Shown here: positions 1-8,044 of the stretch, one piece after another
Layout: every line of letters begins with the position of its first letter
Numbering within the stretch: position 1 is the first letter of the stretch
DNA from: Fimbriimonas ginsengisoli Gsoil 348
GTDB taxonomy: Bacteria > Armatimonadota > Fimbriimonadia > Fimbriimonadales > Fimbriimonadaceae
Reading direction: 5' to 3'
DNA length: 64,000 nt
Assembly (NCBI RefSeq): GCF_000724625.1
Contig: NZ_CP007139.1
Location: forward strand, 2,046,001-2,110,000
Notes under the pieces: model-generated
What the model was told of the DNA's origin: nothing
Databases searched by the model: none
The model's input: only the letters and a program-made list of their open reading frames with translations
Program-made: the position numbers and the translations under genes

Positions 1-4
1 CGGG

Positions 5-1162
5 TTGGGCTCGTTCGCGTCGGTCTTCGGCGGCTGGTTGAAGTTCAAGAAGCTTGATTTGCGCGAGGAGCGAATGTCGCGGCAGGACCTCTTGGAGCGA
101 TATTTCGAGCTCCAGGCCAGGCTCCGGGACGGCGGAATCGCGGCCTACCGCGTGTCTCGGTGGGAACTTTCCCCCTTCGTCGTGGCTTTTCGGCGCCGGC
201 CCTACCTTTGGGCGTTCGTGGGGGGAGTCCAGATGGCGCTCACCTTGGTGCTCATCACCGGGCCCGAAAACTTTCGCCCGGGTGAGACGCAGCCGCAGAA
301 GCATCTATTCGTTTTTCTGGCGATGTCGGTGATCGACGCGCTGATGTGGCTGTCCTATGTCGTTGTCGGTTTTCTTGCCCGCGATCTTCGGCGGGCTACG
401 ATTGGATCGCTTCTCTATTCGCTAGGGACGGTGATCCCGACTCTGCTACCGGTAGGCCCTTACGGTCTTTCGTTTTACTCCGACGCCGGCAGTGTCATCG
501 GCGCGGTGCGTAACGCGCTCCTCATGGTGATCGTGTCGTCCGTGGCCGCCCTTGGCGCCGAAGTTCGTCGACGCGCAGGTCGAGAGCTGAGTCTTCAACA
601 AAACGACCCGGCGGTGTTGGCGGCGGAGATGCTCCGGATTCATTGGCGGCTCTCAGATGGCGCCACCTACGTGTGCGTGATGGTCGTGGACGCCGCCCGC
701 AGCAGCGAGATGAAGGCCGAGGCGGACCCGCTCGCAGTCGAGTATTCGTTCCGGGAGTATCAGGAATGGATCGAGCGGCATAGCGAAGCTCACGGGGGCC
801 GCGTGCACTCGACTGCGGGCGATGGAGCCGTCGTCTCGTTCGAAAACAGTGGCGACGCTTTCGCGACGGCCCGAAGGCTGCAGTCGGACGTTGCCCGCTT
901 CAACCGCGAAAACAGCCGCCTCCGCCTCCCGTTCCGGTTGCGCATCGGTCTTCACCGAGGGCATGTAGCGGGGGAAATCGAGGAGGTTGAATTCACCGAA
1001 GTTATCGATATCGCGGCCCATGTCCAGTCGGTGGCTCCGGTATCGGGAATCGCGCTCAGCGACAGCGTGGTGGCCGAGCTGCCTGGCGAAGAAGTAGTTC
1101 CACTGGCGCGCGAGGTCGATGGTCACCTCGTCTATCTGGCGCTCAATCCGGTGGAGGATTAG
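5..1162 (+). CDS. Membrane protein with degenerate class III nucleotidyl cyclase domain
   Basis: The C-terminal half (about residues 215-370) has the fold signature of class III adenylate/guanylate cyclases: a metal-binding Asp near 229 (MVVDAARSS) and the AGDGAVVSF segment with Asp 273. The N-terminal half has about four hydrophobic segments (roughly 66-86, 100-125, 132-152 and 160-185), so the domain is membrane-tethered and probably cytoplasmic. Residues that define activity in the family differ: the base-specifying Lys position is Ser 269, and the transition-state Asn-x3-Arg pair reads Asp 335 and His 339 (VIDIAAHV). It may therefore be a non-canonical cyclase or a nucleotide sensor. The start is a TTG at the window edge; a more upstream start cannot be excluded. 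It overlaps lipB by one base. Confidence 0.72.
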   Translation: MGSFASVFGGWLKFKKLDLREERMSRQDLLERYFELQARLRDGGIAAYRVSRWELSPFVVAFRRRPYLWAFVGGVQMALTLVLITGPENFRPGETQPQKHLFVFLAMSVIDALMWLSYVVVGFLARDLRRATIGSLLYSLGTVIPTLLPVGPYGLSFYSDAGSVIGAVRNALLMVIVSSVAALGAEVRRRAGRELSLQQNDPAVLAAEMLRIHWRLSDGATYVCVMVVDAARSSEMKAEADPLAVEYSFREYQEWIERHSEAHGGRVHSTAGDGAVVSFENSGDAFATARRLQSDVARFNRENSRLRLPFRLRIGLHRGHVAGEIEEVEFTEVIDIAAHVQSVAPVSGIALSDSVVAELPGEEVVPLAREVDGHLVYLALNPVED

Positions 1163-1788
1163 TGGAAGTTCTCGAACTTGGACGTATGGCGTATCAGCCG
1201 TGCGTGGAGTTGCAGAGGTCGATCTTGGAGGAGGTCGTCGAGCGAGAACGCGCTTCGACGCTGATCTTAGTCGAACACGATCCAGTGCTTACGCTTGGGG
1301 CGAATTTTCATGAGGAAAACCTTCTTTTGCCGATTGGCGAATACGAGCGGAAAGGGATCGAGGTCGTCAGAACCGATCGAGGCGGGGACGTCACTTTTCA
1401 CGGGCCGGGTCAGCTTGTCGCCTACCCGATATTCGATCTGCAGCCGCTCGGGAAAGACCTCCACCGGTGGCTTCGGGAGCTGGAGGAGACGGTAATTACG
1501 GCCTTAGCGACCTGGGAGCTCGAAGGAACCCGGAACCCGATCAATACGGGAGTCTGGATCGGCAATCGGAAGATCTGCGCGATGGGGATCAAGGTGCGTC
1601 GCTGGGTGTCGATGCATGGGCTCGCGCTGAATTGCGACGCCGACCTTTCCCCGTTTAATCTCGTGGTGCCATGCGGCATCCGCGGGGCGTACGGCGTAAC
1701 CTCGATTTCGAGGGAATGTGGTCGAACCGTGCCCGTCGACGAGGCCAAGCCGGTGTTGATCGAGGCTTTTCGGTCGAGGTACGGATAG
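1162..1788 (+). CDS. lipB: Octanoyltransferase LipB
   Basis: Transfers octanoyl from acyl carrier protein to lipoyl domains of 2-oxoacid dehydrogenases, the first step of de novo lipoate attachment. The LipB signature is clear: RGGDVTFHGPGQLVAYP at about residues 72-88, the catalytic Lys in GIKVRRW and the catalytic Cys in VVPCGI. At 208 residues it has the usual family length. It starts with GTG, and TAGTG joins the stop of the upstream membrane protein to this start, so translation is probably coupled. No lipA is seen next to it. Confidence 0.95.
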   Translation: MEVLELGRMAYQPCVELQRSILEEVVERERASTLILVEHDPVLTLGANFHEENLLLPIGEYERKGIEVVRTDRGGDVTFHGPGQLVAYPIFDLQPLGKDLHRWLRELEETVITALATWELEGTRNPINTGVWIGNRKICAMGIKVRRWVSMHGLALNCDADLSPFNLVVPCGIRGAYGVTSISRECGRTVPVDEAKPVLIEAFRSRYG

Positions 1789-1818
1789 CAATCGCAGACA
1801 GACAACATTCAATCTGTT

Positions 1819-1941
1819 GATGCCCAGAGGGATCTGCGACCGCCTCCGGGGTCGGTTCAGACGGGCCTCTGTTCCCCGGGTAGGAAACCCGGGGCTAATT
1901 TCTGGCACCCCTTCGGGGTGGATGCCCAGAGGGAAGAATTT
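1819..1941. repeat. Intergenic palindromic repeat, family R1, copy 1
   Basis: The core CCCCGGGTAGGAAACCCGGGG is a hairpin, followed by CACCCCTTCGGGGTG, another hairpin. The element is bounded by a 14-bp direct repeat GATGCCCAGAGGGA at about 1819 and 1921. A second copy with the same order of hairpins lies at about 8045-8135. It sits between the convergent lipB and GNAT genes, so it may also end transcription. Confidence 0.75.
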
Positions 1942-1968
1942 CAATGTGCCGTGCCGATCTAACGCCCG

Positions 1969-2736
1969 TTAGGGAACGGAGATATGGAGGACTTCGCCTA
2001 CCGCTTGGTAGCCGGCGCGAGCGTAGACGCGAGCCCCGTCGTCGTGTCCGGCCATGAGGAAGGCCAGACTTACGCCGGCGTCGAATGCTTCCTGCGTCAT
2101 CCGCTCGGTAATTGCGCCGGCGATTCCTCGCCGGCGGAAGTTTGCCCGCACCCCGATGCCGGCGATTTCCGAGATTCCGCCGCTGGGAGCGGTGCAGACG
2201 CCGCCCCCGACGATCTCATCCGTCGATACGTCGCGGGCGGCGACCATGATCGCTCCCCTCCCGATGCTCTTCCTCGCGCGCTCCACTTCTTGGGTATCCG
2301 GGGCGCGGCCCACGCCGAAGGCCTCCATTTGTGCCGCGGCCAAGCCGATGAGCTCATCGTCGGTGTTCGGTAAAAACAGTTCGATCCCCTCCGGCAGCGG
2401 CATCCGTTGAGCTTCTCCCAAGGAGCAGATCATCAGCGGCGTTCGCATCTCAGCCTCAAAACCGTGCGAGAGCAGGACCGATTCCACGCCCGGCGCCAGG
2501 TCGGGAATGTACTCGAGCCGCGGCTTGCGTCCCCGTTCTCGACAGACCCGGATCAACTCGTCTACTTCAGAGGCCGTAGGGATGGCCCCTTCTTGAGGAA
2601 TGGCGTAGTTGACGAATGGGTTGTCGTTGTCAGGGCTGAAGGAGGCTAGGAACGGCCCGATCTGGACGATATCACGCCCATTTGCGGCGGCGGTGCGAAG
2701 GTAATCCTGGATTCGAGCAGCTACGTCGGCGGGCAT
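1969..2736 (-). CDS. GNAT-family N-acetyltransferase
   Basis: A 255-residue acetyl-CoA-dependent acyltransferase of unknown substrate. The C-terminal half carries the acetyl-CoA-binding motif A as GVRANFRRRGIAGAIT (about residues 200-215) and the late ARAGYQAVGE segment typical of GNAT proteins. The N-terminal 120 residues are an extra domain that may set substrate choice. A TAGGAT hexamer lies exactly 6 nt before the ATG with no Shine-Dalgarno sequence, suggesting a leaderless mRNA. It is followed by the hydrolase gene on the same strand, divergence aside no operon is evident. Confidence 0.85.
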   Translation of the reverse strand: MPADVAARIQDYLRTAAANGRDIVQIGPFLASFSPDNDNPFVNYAIPQEGAIPTASEVDELIRVCRERGRKPRLEYIPDLAPGVESVLLSHGFEAEMRTPLMICSLGEAQRMPLPEGIELFLPNTDDELIGLAAAQMEAFGVGRAPDTQEVERARKSIGRGAIMVAARDVSTDEIVGGGVCTAPSGGISEIAGIGVRANFRRRGIAGAITERMTQEAFDAGVSLAFLMAGHDDGARVYARAGYQAVGEVLHISVP

Positions 2737-2742
2737 CCGCCC

Positions 2743-2748
2743 ATCCTA
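2743..2748 (-). promoter_or_regulatory. -10 hexamer of a leaderless transcript (GNAT gene)
   Basis: TAGGAT with a 6-nt gap to the ATG at 2736. This matches the TANNNT-6-start pattern repeated at several genes of this window. Confidence 0.45.
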
Positions 2749-2758
2749 ACACGCTTCG

Positions 2759-3643
2759 CTAACTAAGGAAGAATCGAAACTCTTCGAGAGTCCGAACCGG
2801 CATGTCGTCCATCGCGTACCTTGCGGCTCGCTGTAGACGGCCCACTCGAGCCTCCGGGAGAGCCTCGCGCCAACGGTCGAGCGACTCCTCGTTTAGCGAA
2901 ATATCTTCCATCCCCCAAAGGAGTAGTGATGGAAATCGGCGAAGCTCATCGACTCGCTCCCAGAGCGACTGGTACCACGGCGAAAACCGGAGTAGATCCT
3001 CGGCGGCGGTATAGGCTCCCAAGCGCTCGCGTTGGCGGATGAACGGCATGAGATATTGCTGCCGCGTGAAACGCGGAACCCGGTACCGGTCGGCAAAGAG
3101 CACCGGCAGAAAGAAGCCGGGCGACGCGGGGAGGACCCGGTAGTAGAAACGATTGATGCTGCTCCCGAACATCCGGGACAACTGGCGGGCGACCTTGTCC
3201 TCCTTGAGCGACCACATCCAGGTGTTGAAAATGACGATCTCGCGGACTCGCCCCGGGTGCTCCATCGCCCAGTTAAGGCCGATCGGCCCTCCATAGTCGT
3301 GGACGACCAAGGTGACGTCTCTCACATCAAGTTTATCGAGCAGCCCCTCCAATCGCCGGTAGTGCGCGGGCGGGGAGTAGTCGATGTTTTCCGACTTGTC
3401 GGAGAGACCGAAGCCGAGATGGTCGGGCGCAATGCAGCGGTACTCGCCGCGAAGGCTGCGGATCAGCTTGCGCCAACAAAAAGACCACGTGGGAGCGCCG
3501 TGCACAAAAACGATAGGACGTCCGCGACCTTCGTCTACGTAGCTCATCCACCCTTCGCCGGTGTCGTGAGCGTGGGTGAGGAACGGGTATTCCACCACGT
3601 TCAACCAAGGGTGGGGATCCGGGGGCCGCACGAGCGTGGCCAT
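2759..3643 (-). CDS. Haloalkane dehalogenase-like alpha/beta hydrolase lacking the catalytic His
   Basis: A 294-residue alpha/beta hydrolase closest in pattern to haloalkane dehalogenases: oxyanion segment HGAPTW (about 49-54) and an Asp nucleophile in VVHDYGG (Asp 116), where esterases would have Ser. The acid Asp 247 is present in WGMEDISL. The position of the catalytic base, normally GHF/GHY before a DxP segment, reads AARYAMDDMP with Arg 275, and I see no replacement His next to it. In dehalogenases loss of this His traps the covalent intermediate. The protein may be inactive, may catalyse something else, or may act as a binder. The dehalogenase assignment is by family only. Confidence 0.8.
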   Translation of the reverse strand: MATLVRPPDPHPWLNVVEYPFLTHAHDTGEGWMSYVDEGRGRPIVFVHGAPTWSFCWRKLIRSLRGEYRCIAPDHLGFGLSDKSENIDYSPPAHYRRLEGLLDKLDVRDVTLVVHDYGGPIGLNWAMEHPGRVREIVIFNTWMWSLKEDKVARQLSRMFGSSINRFYYRVLPASPGFFLPVLFADRYRVPRFTRQQYLMPFIRQRERLGAYTAAEDLLRFSPWYQSLWERVDELRRFPSLLLWGMEDISLNEESLDRWREALPEARVGRLQRAARYAMDDMPVRTLEEFRFFLS

Positions 3644-3692
3644 AGCTTCATCTTTAGGATACGCAATTTGCTTCTCAAGCCTTGCACCCCGT

Positions 3693-4418
3693 CTAAAACT
3701 TCCACGACTGAGCGAGGTTGTAGAGGGTGTGAGCCACGATCAGGGGCGCCACCCGGCCCTGGAAGGCGTAAACGGTCCCGAGAAGCAAGCCCATGGCGAA
3801 GACTCCGCAGGCGGGAGCCAACCCCTGGTACACGTGGTAAGAGGCAAACAACAGGCTCGACAGCAGGACCGCTTTGACGGGCGACCGAAGGAGTTGCGTG
3901 AATCTCAGGATGAGGAAGGCGCGAACCACCACTTCTTCGGCGAACGAGTTCGCGACGAGAGCGGCGACCATCAATGCAGACGTCCAGCCATCCACATGAA
4001 ACGCTTGCCGGAATTCATTTTGGATAACCGGGTTGTATGCGGCGTCCGCGCCGAGCAATGAGCGTCCGACCATGACGCCAAGCCTCGCGCACCAGAGACC
4101 GACCAACGCGAGAACGAAACCGAGGATAAGATCGTCGCTAAGTCTCCAGCGCCGCCAGCCAAAAGCGGACCAACCTTCTCGAGAGCGCCAGATGACGTAC
4201 ATCGTGGGGGCGAGGACCTGAAACGATCGGACCAGCAGGGCTAGCCACTGATGCTGCGCACTTGGCATCGTCTCCTCGGTCGGGTGAGAAACGAGAGCGG
4301 AAAGGAGCGGCGGAAAGACGCCGACGCAAAGAATGACCGCAACCTCGACCCCCCACCGGGACCGAACTGCCCGGGTGGGCTCCGCTTCACTTTGTTCGAC
4401 GGGAGAAAGGTCGCTCAT
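3693..4418 (-). CDS. CPBP-family intramembrane metalloprotease
   Basis: A 241-residue multi-pass membrane protein of the CPBP (Rce1/CAAX-protease-like) family. All core motifs are visible: the EEVVVR signature in SFAEEVVVRAFL (about 158-169), the His in FASYHVYQG, and the C-terminal His in VAHTLYN. About seven hydrophobic segments are present. It overlaps the upstream paralogue by 4 bp (ATGA), so the two form a coupled pair. In other bacteria such proteins process prenylated or bacteriocin-like substrates; the substrate here is unknown. Confidence 0.85.
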   Translation of the reverse strand: MSDLSPVEQSEAEPTRAVRSRWGVEVAVILCVGVFPPLLSALVSHPTEETMPSAQHQWLALLVRSFQVLAPTMYVIWRSREGWSAFGWRRWRLSDDLILGFVLALVGLWCARLGVMVGRSLLGADAAYNPVIQNEFRQAFHVDGWTSALMVAALVANSFAEEVVVRAFLILRFTQLLRSPVKAVLLSSLLFASYHVYQGLAPACGVFAMGLLLGTVYAFQGRVAPLIVAHTLYNLAQSWKF

Positions 4419-5077
4419 CTAAGGAAGCCCTGCCAGAGAACGTATACGCCGACGCCGATAAAGTTCGGCATGAGCCGACGGGTTTTGCCGAAGAAAGCCG
4501 CGCTGAGAAGAGGGGCCGCAAAGGCGGCGAAGTAAGCGTTTCCAGTCGGTCTCAAACTCGCGGAGCCGACGAGCAGCGAGACCAAGATCACGGCTCCCAC
4601 AACCGACTTAAGGAGCCCCGCGAGTCGGACAACGAGCACGGCGGTTACGACCTGCAATGCCAGAACGAAGAACCCCTGGGCGAAAACAATGGGAAACTTC
4701 GCCGCACCAGGGTCGAGGGTCCATGTCGAAGCACCTGGAAGCCGCTGATCGCCAAAAAGCGTGAGCGCCGCCCGCGCGGCGGCGAAGAGACCGCCCAACG
4801 CAAGATCGGTTCGAAGTCGGAACGGAAAGAATCCAAACCCTCGCCAACCCTCCTCCGAGATCCCAACGATGAAGAGCGTCGCCGCTCCTATCTGAATTGC
4901 CTGAACCATCCCGCTTGCGGCGATCGTCCAGGGGTCGACCTCGGCGCTTCCCCGGAGGCTTGGCGAAAAGATGGAAGCCCAGCGAGGGAGAAATACCAGC
5001 AGGATGAGGACCGCCACCTCGACCGCCCATCGCCGGCGAATGGCCGGCGAGCGGGTCGAAGTGGCGGAATCAGACAC
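4415..5077 (-). CDS. Degenerate CPBP-like membrane protein, paralogue of the downstream protease
   Basis: A 220-residue multi-pass membrane protein that aligns by eye with the downstream CPBP protease. The segment LQVVTAVLVVRLAGLLKSVV matches the neighbour's EEVVVRAFL region, but the glutamate pair reads Leu-Gln and the signature Arg is lost. The later His residues are also missing. It starts with GTG and its stop overlaps the next start by 4 bp. It probably arose by duplication and lost catalysis; a scaffold or partner role for the active copy is inference. Confidence 0.7.
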   Translation of the reverse strand: MSDSATSTRSPAIRRRWAVEVAVLILLVFLPRWASIFSPSLRGSAEVDPWTIAASGMVQAIQIGAATLFIVGISEEGWRGFGFFPFRLRTDLALGGLFAAARAALTLFGDQRLPGASTWTLDPGAAKFPIVFAQGFFVLALQVVTAVLVVRLAGLLKSVVGAVILVSLLVGSASLRPTGNAYFAAFAAPLLSAAFFGKTRRLMPNFIGVGVYVLWQGFLR

Positions 5078-5105
5078 GCCCTATTGTGACCTCAGACCCA
5101 GGATC

Positions 5106-5151
5106 GCTTCAGACTCGGGTCACTTCAGACTCGGGTCACCTTAGACTCGGG
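5106..5151. repeat. Short tandem repeat, about 16-bp unit
   Basis: Two full units of CTTCAGACTCGGGTCA and a partial third. The third unit runs into the stop codon and last codons of the transsulfuration gene, so the tail LARV is partly repeat-derived. Confidence 0.7.
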
Positions 5152-6283
5152 CAAGCGCGGCTTCGAGATCTTCGATAAGGTCCTGCGCGTCTTCGACGCC
5201 CACGCTAAGGCGAAGCATCGTCGGCGGAATGTTTCGATCGAGCCGTTGAGCTTCCGTCATCGTGGCGTGGGACATGAGCGGCGGATAAGCGATGAGGCTT
5301 TCGACGCCTCCGAGAGATTCGGCGAGCAGGAAGACCTTCGTGCCCTCCGCGACCTTCCTCGCGGCTTCGACCGAGTGAAGCTCGAGCGCGAGCATTCCTC
5401 CGAAGCCGCCGACCATCTGGCGTTTGGCGACCTGGTGATCGGGATGCTCGATGAGACCCGGATAATGCACCCGGGCCACCTTAGGGTGGCCCGCCAAAAA
5501 TTCCGCAACCGCCTGGGCGTTGCGACAATGGGCGGCCATGCGACAACCGAGTGTTTTGACGCCCCTTAGCGAGAGCCAGCAATCGAAGGGTGAGGGAACC
5601 GCGCCAAACGCCTTGTTCCACTCGAAGAGGCCTTCGAACAGCTTGTCGTCGTTCGTCACCGCGGCTCCGCCGATAACGTCCGAGTGGCCCGAGATGTACT
5701 TGGTCGTCGAGTGGACGACGATGTCTACGCCGAGATCGAGCGGGTTCTGCAGTGCGGGCGAAGCGAACGTGTTGTCGAACACGACGATCAACCCTAGTTT
5801 CTTCGCCTCCTTCGTCAGGGCGGCGATATCGGAAACCCGAAGGTTCGGATTCGTCGGCGTCTCGAAGATCACCATCTTGGTCTCCGGCGTGACCGCGTCG
5901 GCCAGGGAGCCCGGATCGTGGGCGCAGAAGTAGGAGGTGGAGATCCCCTGTCTTGGAAGCCACTGTTCGGCGAGGCGGAAAGTTCCACCGTAAATGTCGT
6001 TCGCCATCAGGAGATGGTCACCCTGCTTGAGCAGGGCAAACGCCGCTCCGATCGAGGCCATTCCGCTGGCGTACAGAACGCAGTGCTTTCCGTTCTCCAG
6101 AGAGGCGATCACCTGCTCAAGGATCTTCCGGTTAGGGTTAGAGCACCGGGTGTAGTCGATCTCGGGAATGTGGTCCAGGTCCTCCCACGCGAAGGTGGCG
6201 GATTGATAGAGTGGCGGGATGACTGCCCGGAACTTAGGATCCGGATCCTGACCGACACGGAGAGCCCTGGTGGCGAAACGCAT
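5141..6283 (-). CDS. Cystathionine gamma-synthase/lyase family PLP enzyme
   Basis: A 380-residue Cys/Met-metabolism PLP enzyme. The Schiff-base Lys lies in HSTTKYISGHSD (about residue 195), with YASGMASI, the ETPTNP segment and SLGGVESL all at family positions. These enzymes interconvert cysteine, cystathionine and homocysteine, or release thiols; the sequence alone does not separate MetB from MetC or cystathionine gamma-lyase. TATCCT lies 6 nt before the ATG, fitting a leaderless transcript. No sulfur genes flank it. Confidence 0.9.
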   Translation of the reverse strand: MRFATRALRVGQDPDPKFRAVIPPLYQSATFAWEDLDHIPEIDYTRCSNPNRKILEQVIASLENGKHCVLYASGMASIGAAFALLKQGDHLLMANDIYGGTFRLAEQWLPRQGISTSYFCAHDPGSLADAVTPETKMVIFETPTNPNLRVSDIAALTKEAKKLGLIVVFDNTFASPALQNPLDLGVDIVVHSTTKYISGHSDVIGGAAVTNDDKLFEGLFEWNKAFGAVPSPFDCWLSLRGVKTLGCRMAAHCRNAQAVAEFLAGHPKVARVHYPGLIEHPDHQVAKRQMVGGFGGMLALELHSVEAARKVAEGTKVFLLAESLGGVESLIAYPPLMSHATMTEAQRLDRNIPPTMLRLSVGVEDAQDLIEDLEAALARV

Positions 6284-6289
6284 AGGCAG

Positions 6290-6295
6290 AGGATA
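6290..6295 (-). promoter_or_regulatory. -10 hexamer of a leaderless transcript (transsulfuration gene)
   Basis: TATCCT, 6 nt before the ATG at 6283, with no Shine-Dalgarno sequence between. Confidence 0.45.
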
Positions 6296-6499
6296 CAGGG
6301 GCGAAGAGTGCGTTTCCGCACCTAATTAGGGAGTCGCCTAACGACGTTCGGCGCAAAGGGCAATCGACCAAACGGGTGTCAAGCCTTGCGGGGGTTGGCC
6401 GGATGTACCGGCAGTGTGACTTCGAGGCCGCGAGAGGCGGTTTCAAGAAAGCGTTGTATCCTTTGGATAGTTCCTCGTGAAGGAACGCTAACAAAAACG

Positions 6500-6556
6500 G
6501 GTGCCGCTGATCAAGGGGAGAGTCGCTCGTTCTCGAGCTAGATCGCACGGCACCCT
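6500..6556 (-). terminator. Hairpin with T-tract downstream of ndk
   Basis: GGGTGCCG at 6500 pairs with CGGCACCC at 6549-6556, with an inner GCTCG/CGAGC stem. Read on the minus strand it is followed by GTTTTTG, as in intrinsic terminators. It lies about 170 bp past the ndk stop and about 215 bp before the transsulfuration gene start, so a leader element for that gene is the alternative. The rest of 6296-6610 shows no gene. Confidence 0.45.
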
Positions 6557-6610
6557 TGTTATCTACGATGCCCTTTTCGGGCCAATCGTTCACGCATTTA
6601 GGCCGTTCAG

Positions 6611-6724
6611 CCACCATTTTCGTGGCACTGGCATCTTTGCCAGTGGGTCCCAAGGGCATCTTGCCCTTGGTCCGAAGCACGACCTGGAAGGTCGTGATAC
6701 ACATGGGCTGGAAGCCCATGCCAC
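6611..6724. repeat. Cluster of five consecutive hairpins abutting the ndk stop
   Basis: Five palindromes follow one another: CCACCATTTTCGTGG, CACTGGCATCTTTGCCAGTG, a stem around CCAAGGGCATCTTGCCCTTGG, CACGACCTGGAAGGTCGTG and CATGGGCTGGAAGCCCATG. The loops are CATCTT or CTGGAAG-like, so the units look like variants of one theme. It ends 1 bp before the ndk stop codon. Confidence 0.7.
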
Positions 6725-6725
6725 T

Positions 6726-7142
6726 TTAGAGGGTGCCTTCGGGGAACCAGAGGGACAGTTCGCGGGCGGCGGCCTCGGGATCGCTCGAAGAGTGGGTCAG
6801 GTTGTCTTCGATGCTCAGGGCGAAGTCGCCTCGAATGGTTCCGGGAGCCGCGTCGACCGGGTTGGTCGCGCCCATCATCGTCCGGATCGCCTTGGTGGCG
6901 TTTTCGCCGGTAACCGCCATTGCCACGATCGGGCCGCTGGTTAGGTAATCGACGACGCTGCCGAAGAACGGCCGCTCGCGATGCTCGGCATAATGCTCCT
7001 CCGCCGTCGCCCGCTCCGCCTTGATCAGCTTGAGGCCGCTGAGAGTTAACCCACGCTGTTCGATTCGCTGCGCGATGGTTCCGATAAGATTGCGTTGCAC
7101 GCCGCCCGGCTTAATGAGGACGAGGGTGGTTTCGATTGGCAT
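6726..7142 (-). CDS. ndk: Nucleoside diphosphate kinase
   Basis: Moves the gamma-phosphate of ATP to other nucleoside diphosphates through a phospho-His. The 138 residues match the family length; LVLIKPGGVQRN opens the protein and the active-site His lies in NLTHSSSD (about residue 116-119). The Arg/Lys nucleotide-binding positions look conserved. TACCCT lies 6 nt before the ATG, consistent with a leaderless mRNA. It is transcribed away from the HAD phosphatase gene. Confidence 0.95.
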   Translation of the reverse strand: MPIETTLVLIKPGGVQRNLIGTIAQRIEQRGLTLSGLKLIKAERATAEEHYAEHRERPFFGSVVDYLTSGPIVAMAVTGENATKAIRTMMGATNPVDAAPGTIRGDFALSIEDNLTHSSSDPEAAARELSLWFPEGTL

Positions 7143-7148
7143 TTTATA

Positions 7149-7154
7149 AGGGTA
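7149..7154 (-). promoter_or_regulatory. -10 hexamer of a leaderless transcript (ndk)
   Basis: TACCCT, 6 nt before the ndk ATG at 7142. Confidence 0.4.
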
Positions 7155-7201
7155 CCGGAACCGCCCTCCGCGACGGCTGGACGCGCCACACTCTACATCC
7201 G

Positions 7202-7942
7202 ATGCGCGGCTACCTATTCGACCTCGACGGCACTCTCTTTCGTGGCAACACGCCGATCCCCTCGGCAGTGAAGAAGGTTCAAGAGTTGCACCGTGCCGGC
7301 GCCATCGTTCGATACGTCACGAATAACTCCACTCAAACGCGGGAGCATTTTGCCGCGAAACTTCAAGGGATGGGGTATCCGTGCGAGCCGGCGGAGGTCG
7401 TCTCGTCCGGTTACGGAACGGGGCTTTTTCTCGCTAACGAAGGGCTTAAGACGGCCTACGTCGTCGGGGAGCCGGGTCTCGTGGCGACGCTCGCCGAGCA
7501 CGGGATAGAGTCGACCGGCGATCAAAACCCAGATGCCGTCGTGGTCGGCCTTTGCCGTCAATTCACGTACGATCTGATGCGAGAGGCGATGTTCCGCATC
7601 CGCGCGGGCGCCCGCTTCGTAGCGACCAATCCCGATGCGACTTACCCGGTGGAAGGGGGCGGACTCATTCCCGGCGCGGGCAGCGTGGTCGCCGCGATCC
7701 AGACTTGCAGCGAGACAGAACCGTTTGTGGTCGGAAAGCCGAATCCATTCCTCATTCAAGCCGCTCTCCAGGAGGCGGGCTTGGCGCCGGAGGAGGCGCT
7801 CGTGGTCGGCGACCGGCTCGACACCGACATCGAATCCGGCCGAAGCGCCGGGTGCCCGACCTTTTTGGTCCTTACGGGGGTTGCGGCTTCCATTCCGCCC
7901 GGCCAGCAAGGCGGTGAGGACTTAAGCTCGCTACCGTGGTAA
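7202..7942 (+). CDS. HAD-superfamily phosphatase, NagD/PGP type
   Basis: A 246-residue HAD hydrolase of the NagD/phosphoglycolate phosphatase group. Motif I is YLFDLDGTLFRG at the very start, motif II the TNNST segment, motif III a Lys in VVGKPNPF, and motif IV GDRLDTDIESG. The ATG at 7202 was chosen because motif I normally sits within ten residues of the start; an upstream in-frame start at 7136 would overlap ndk. Substrate is probably a small phosphorylated sugar or nucleotide, not decidable here. Divergent from ndk. Confidence 0.9.
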   Translation: MRGYLFDLDGTLFRGNTPIPSAVKKVQELHRAGAIVRYVTNNSTQTREHFAAKLQGMGYPCEPAEVVSSGYGTGLFLANEGLKTAYVVGEPGLVATLAEHGIESTGDQNPDAVVVGLCRQFTYDLMREAMFRIRAGARFVATNPDATYPVEGGGLIPGAGSVVAAIQTCSETEPFVVGKPNPFLIQAALQEAGLAPEEALVVGDRLDTDIESGRSAGCPTFLVLTGVAASIPPGQQGGEDLSSLPW

Positions 7943-8044
7943 AGGTGCGAGGGAGAGGGTTCTCGTGAGCGGTACCTGGTTCTCGAATTCCCGGTAGGTG
8001 GTCATTGAGCCCAAGCACCCTTGACCCCGGTATCCGGATCGGTG

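Noticed and set aside
6296-6560. SAM or other sulfur riboswitch before the transsulfuration gene
   Set aside because: The hairpin at 6500 lacks the conserved SAM-I/IV cores (no GCAACC-type segment); it fits a terminator better.
6501-6944. 147-residue plus-strand frame over the hairpin cluster and ndk
   Set aside because: It is a shadow of ndk and of palindromes; the repeats are also open in other frames.
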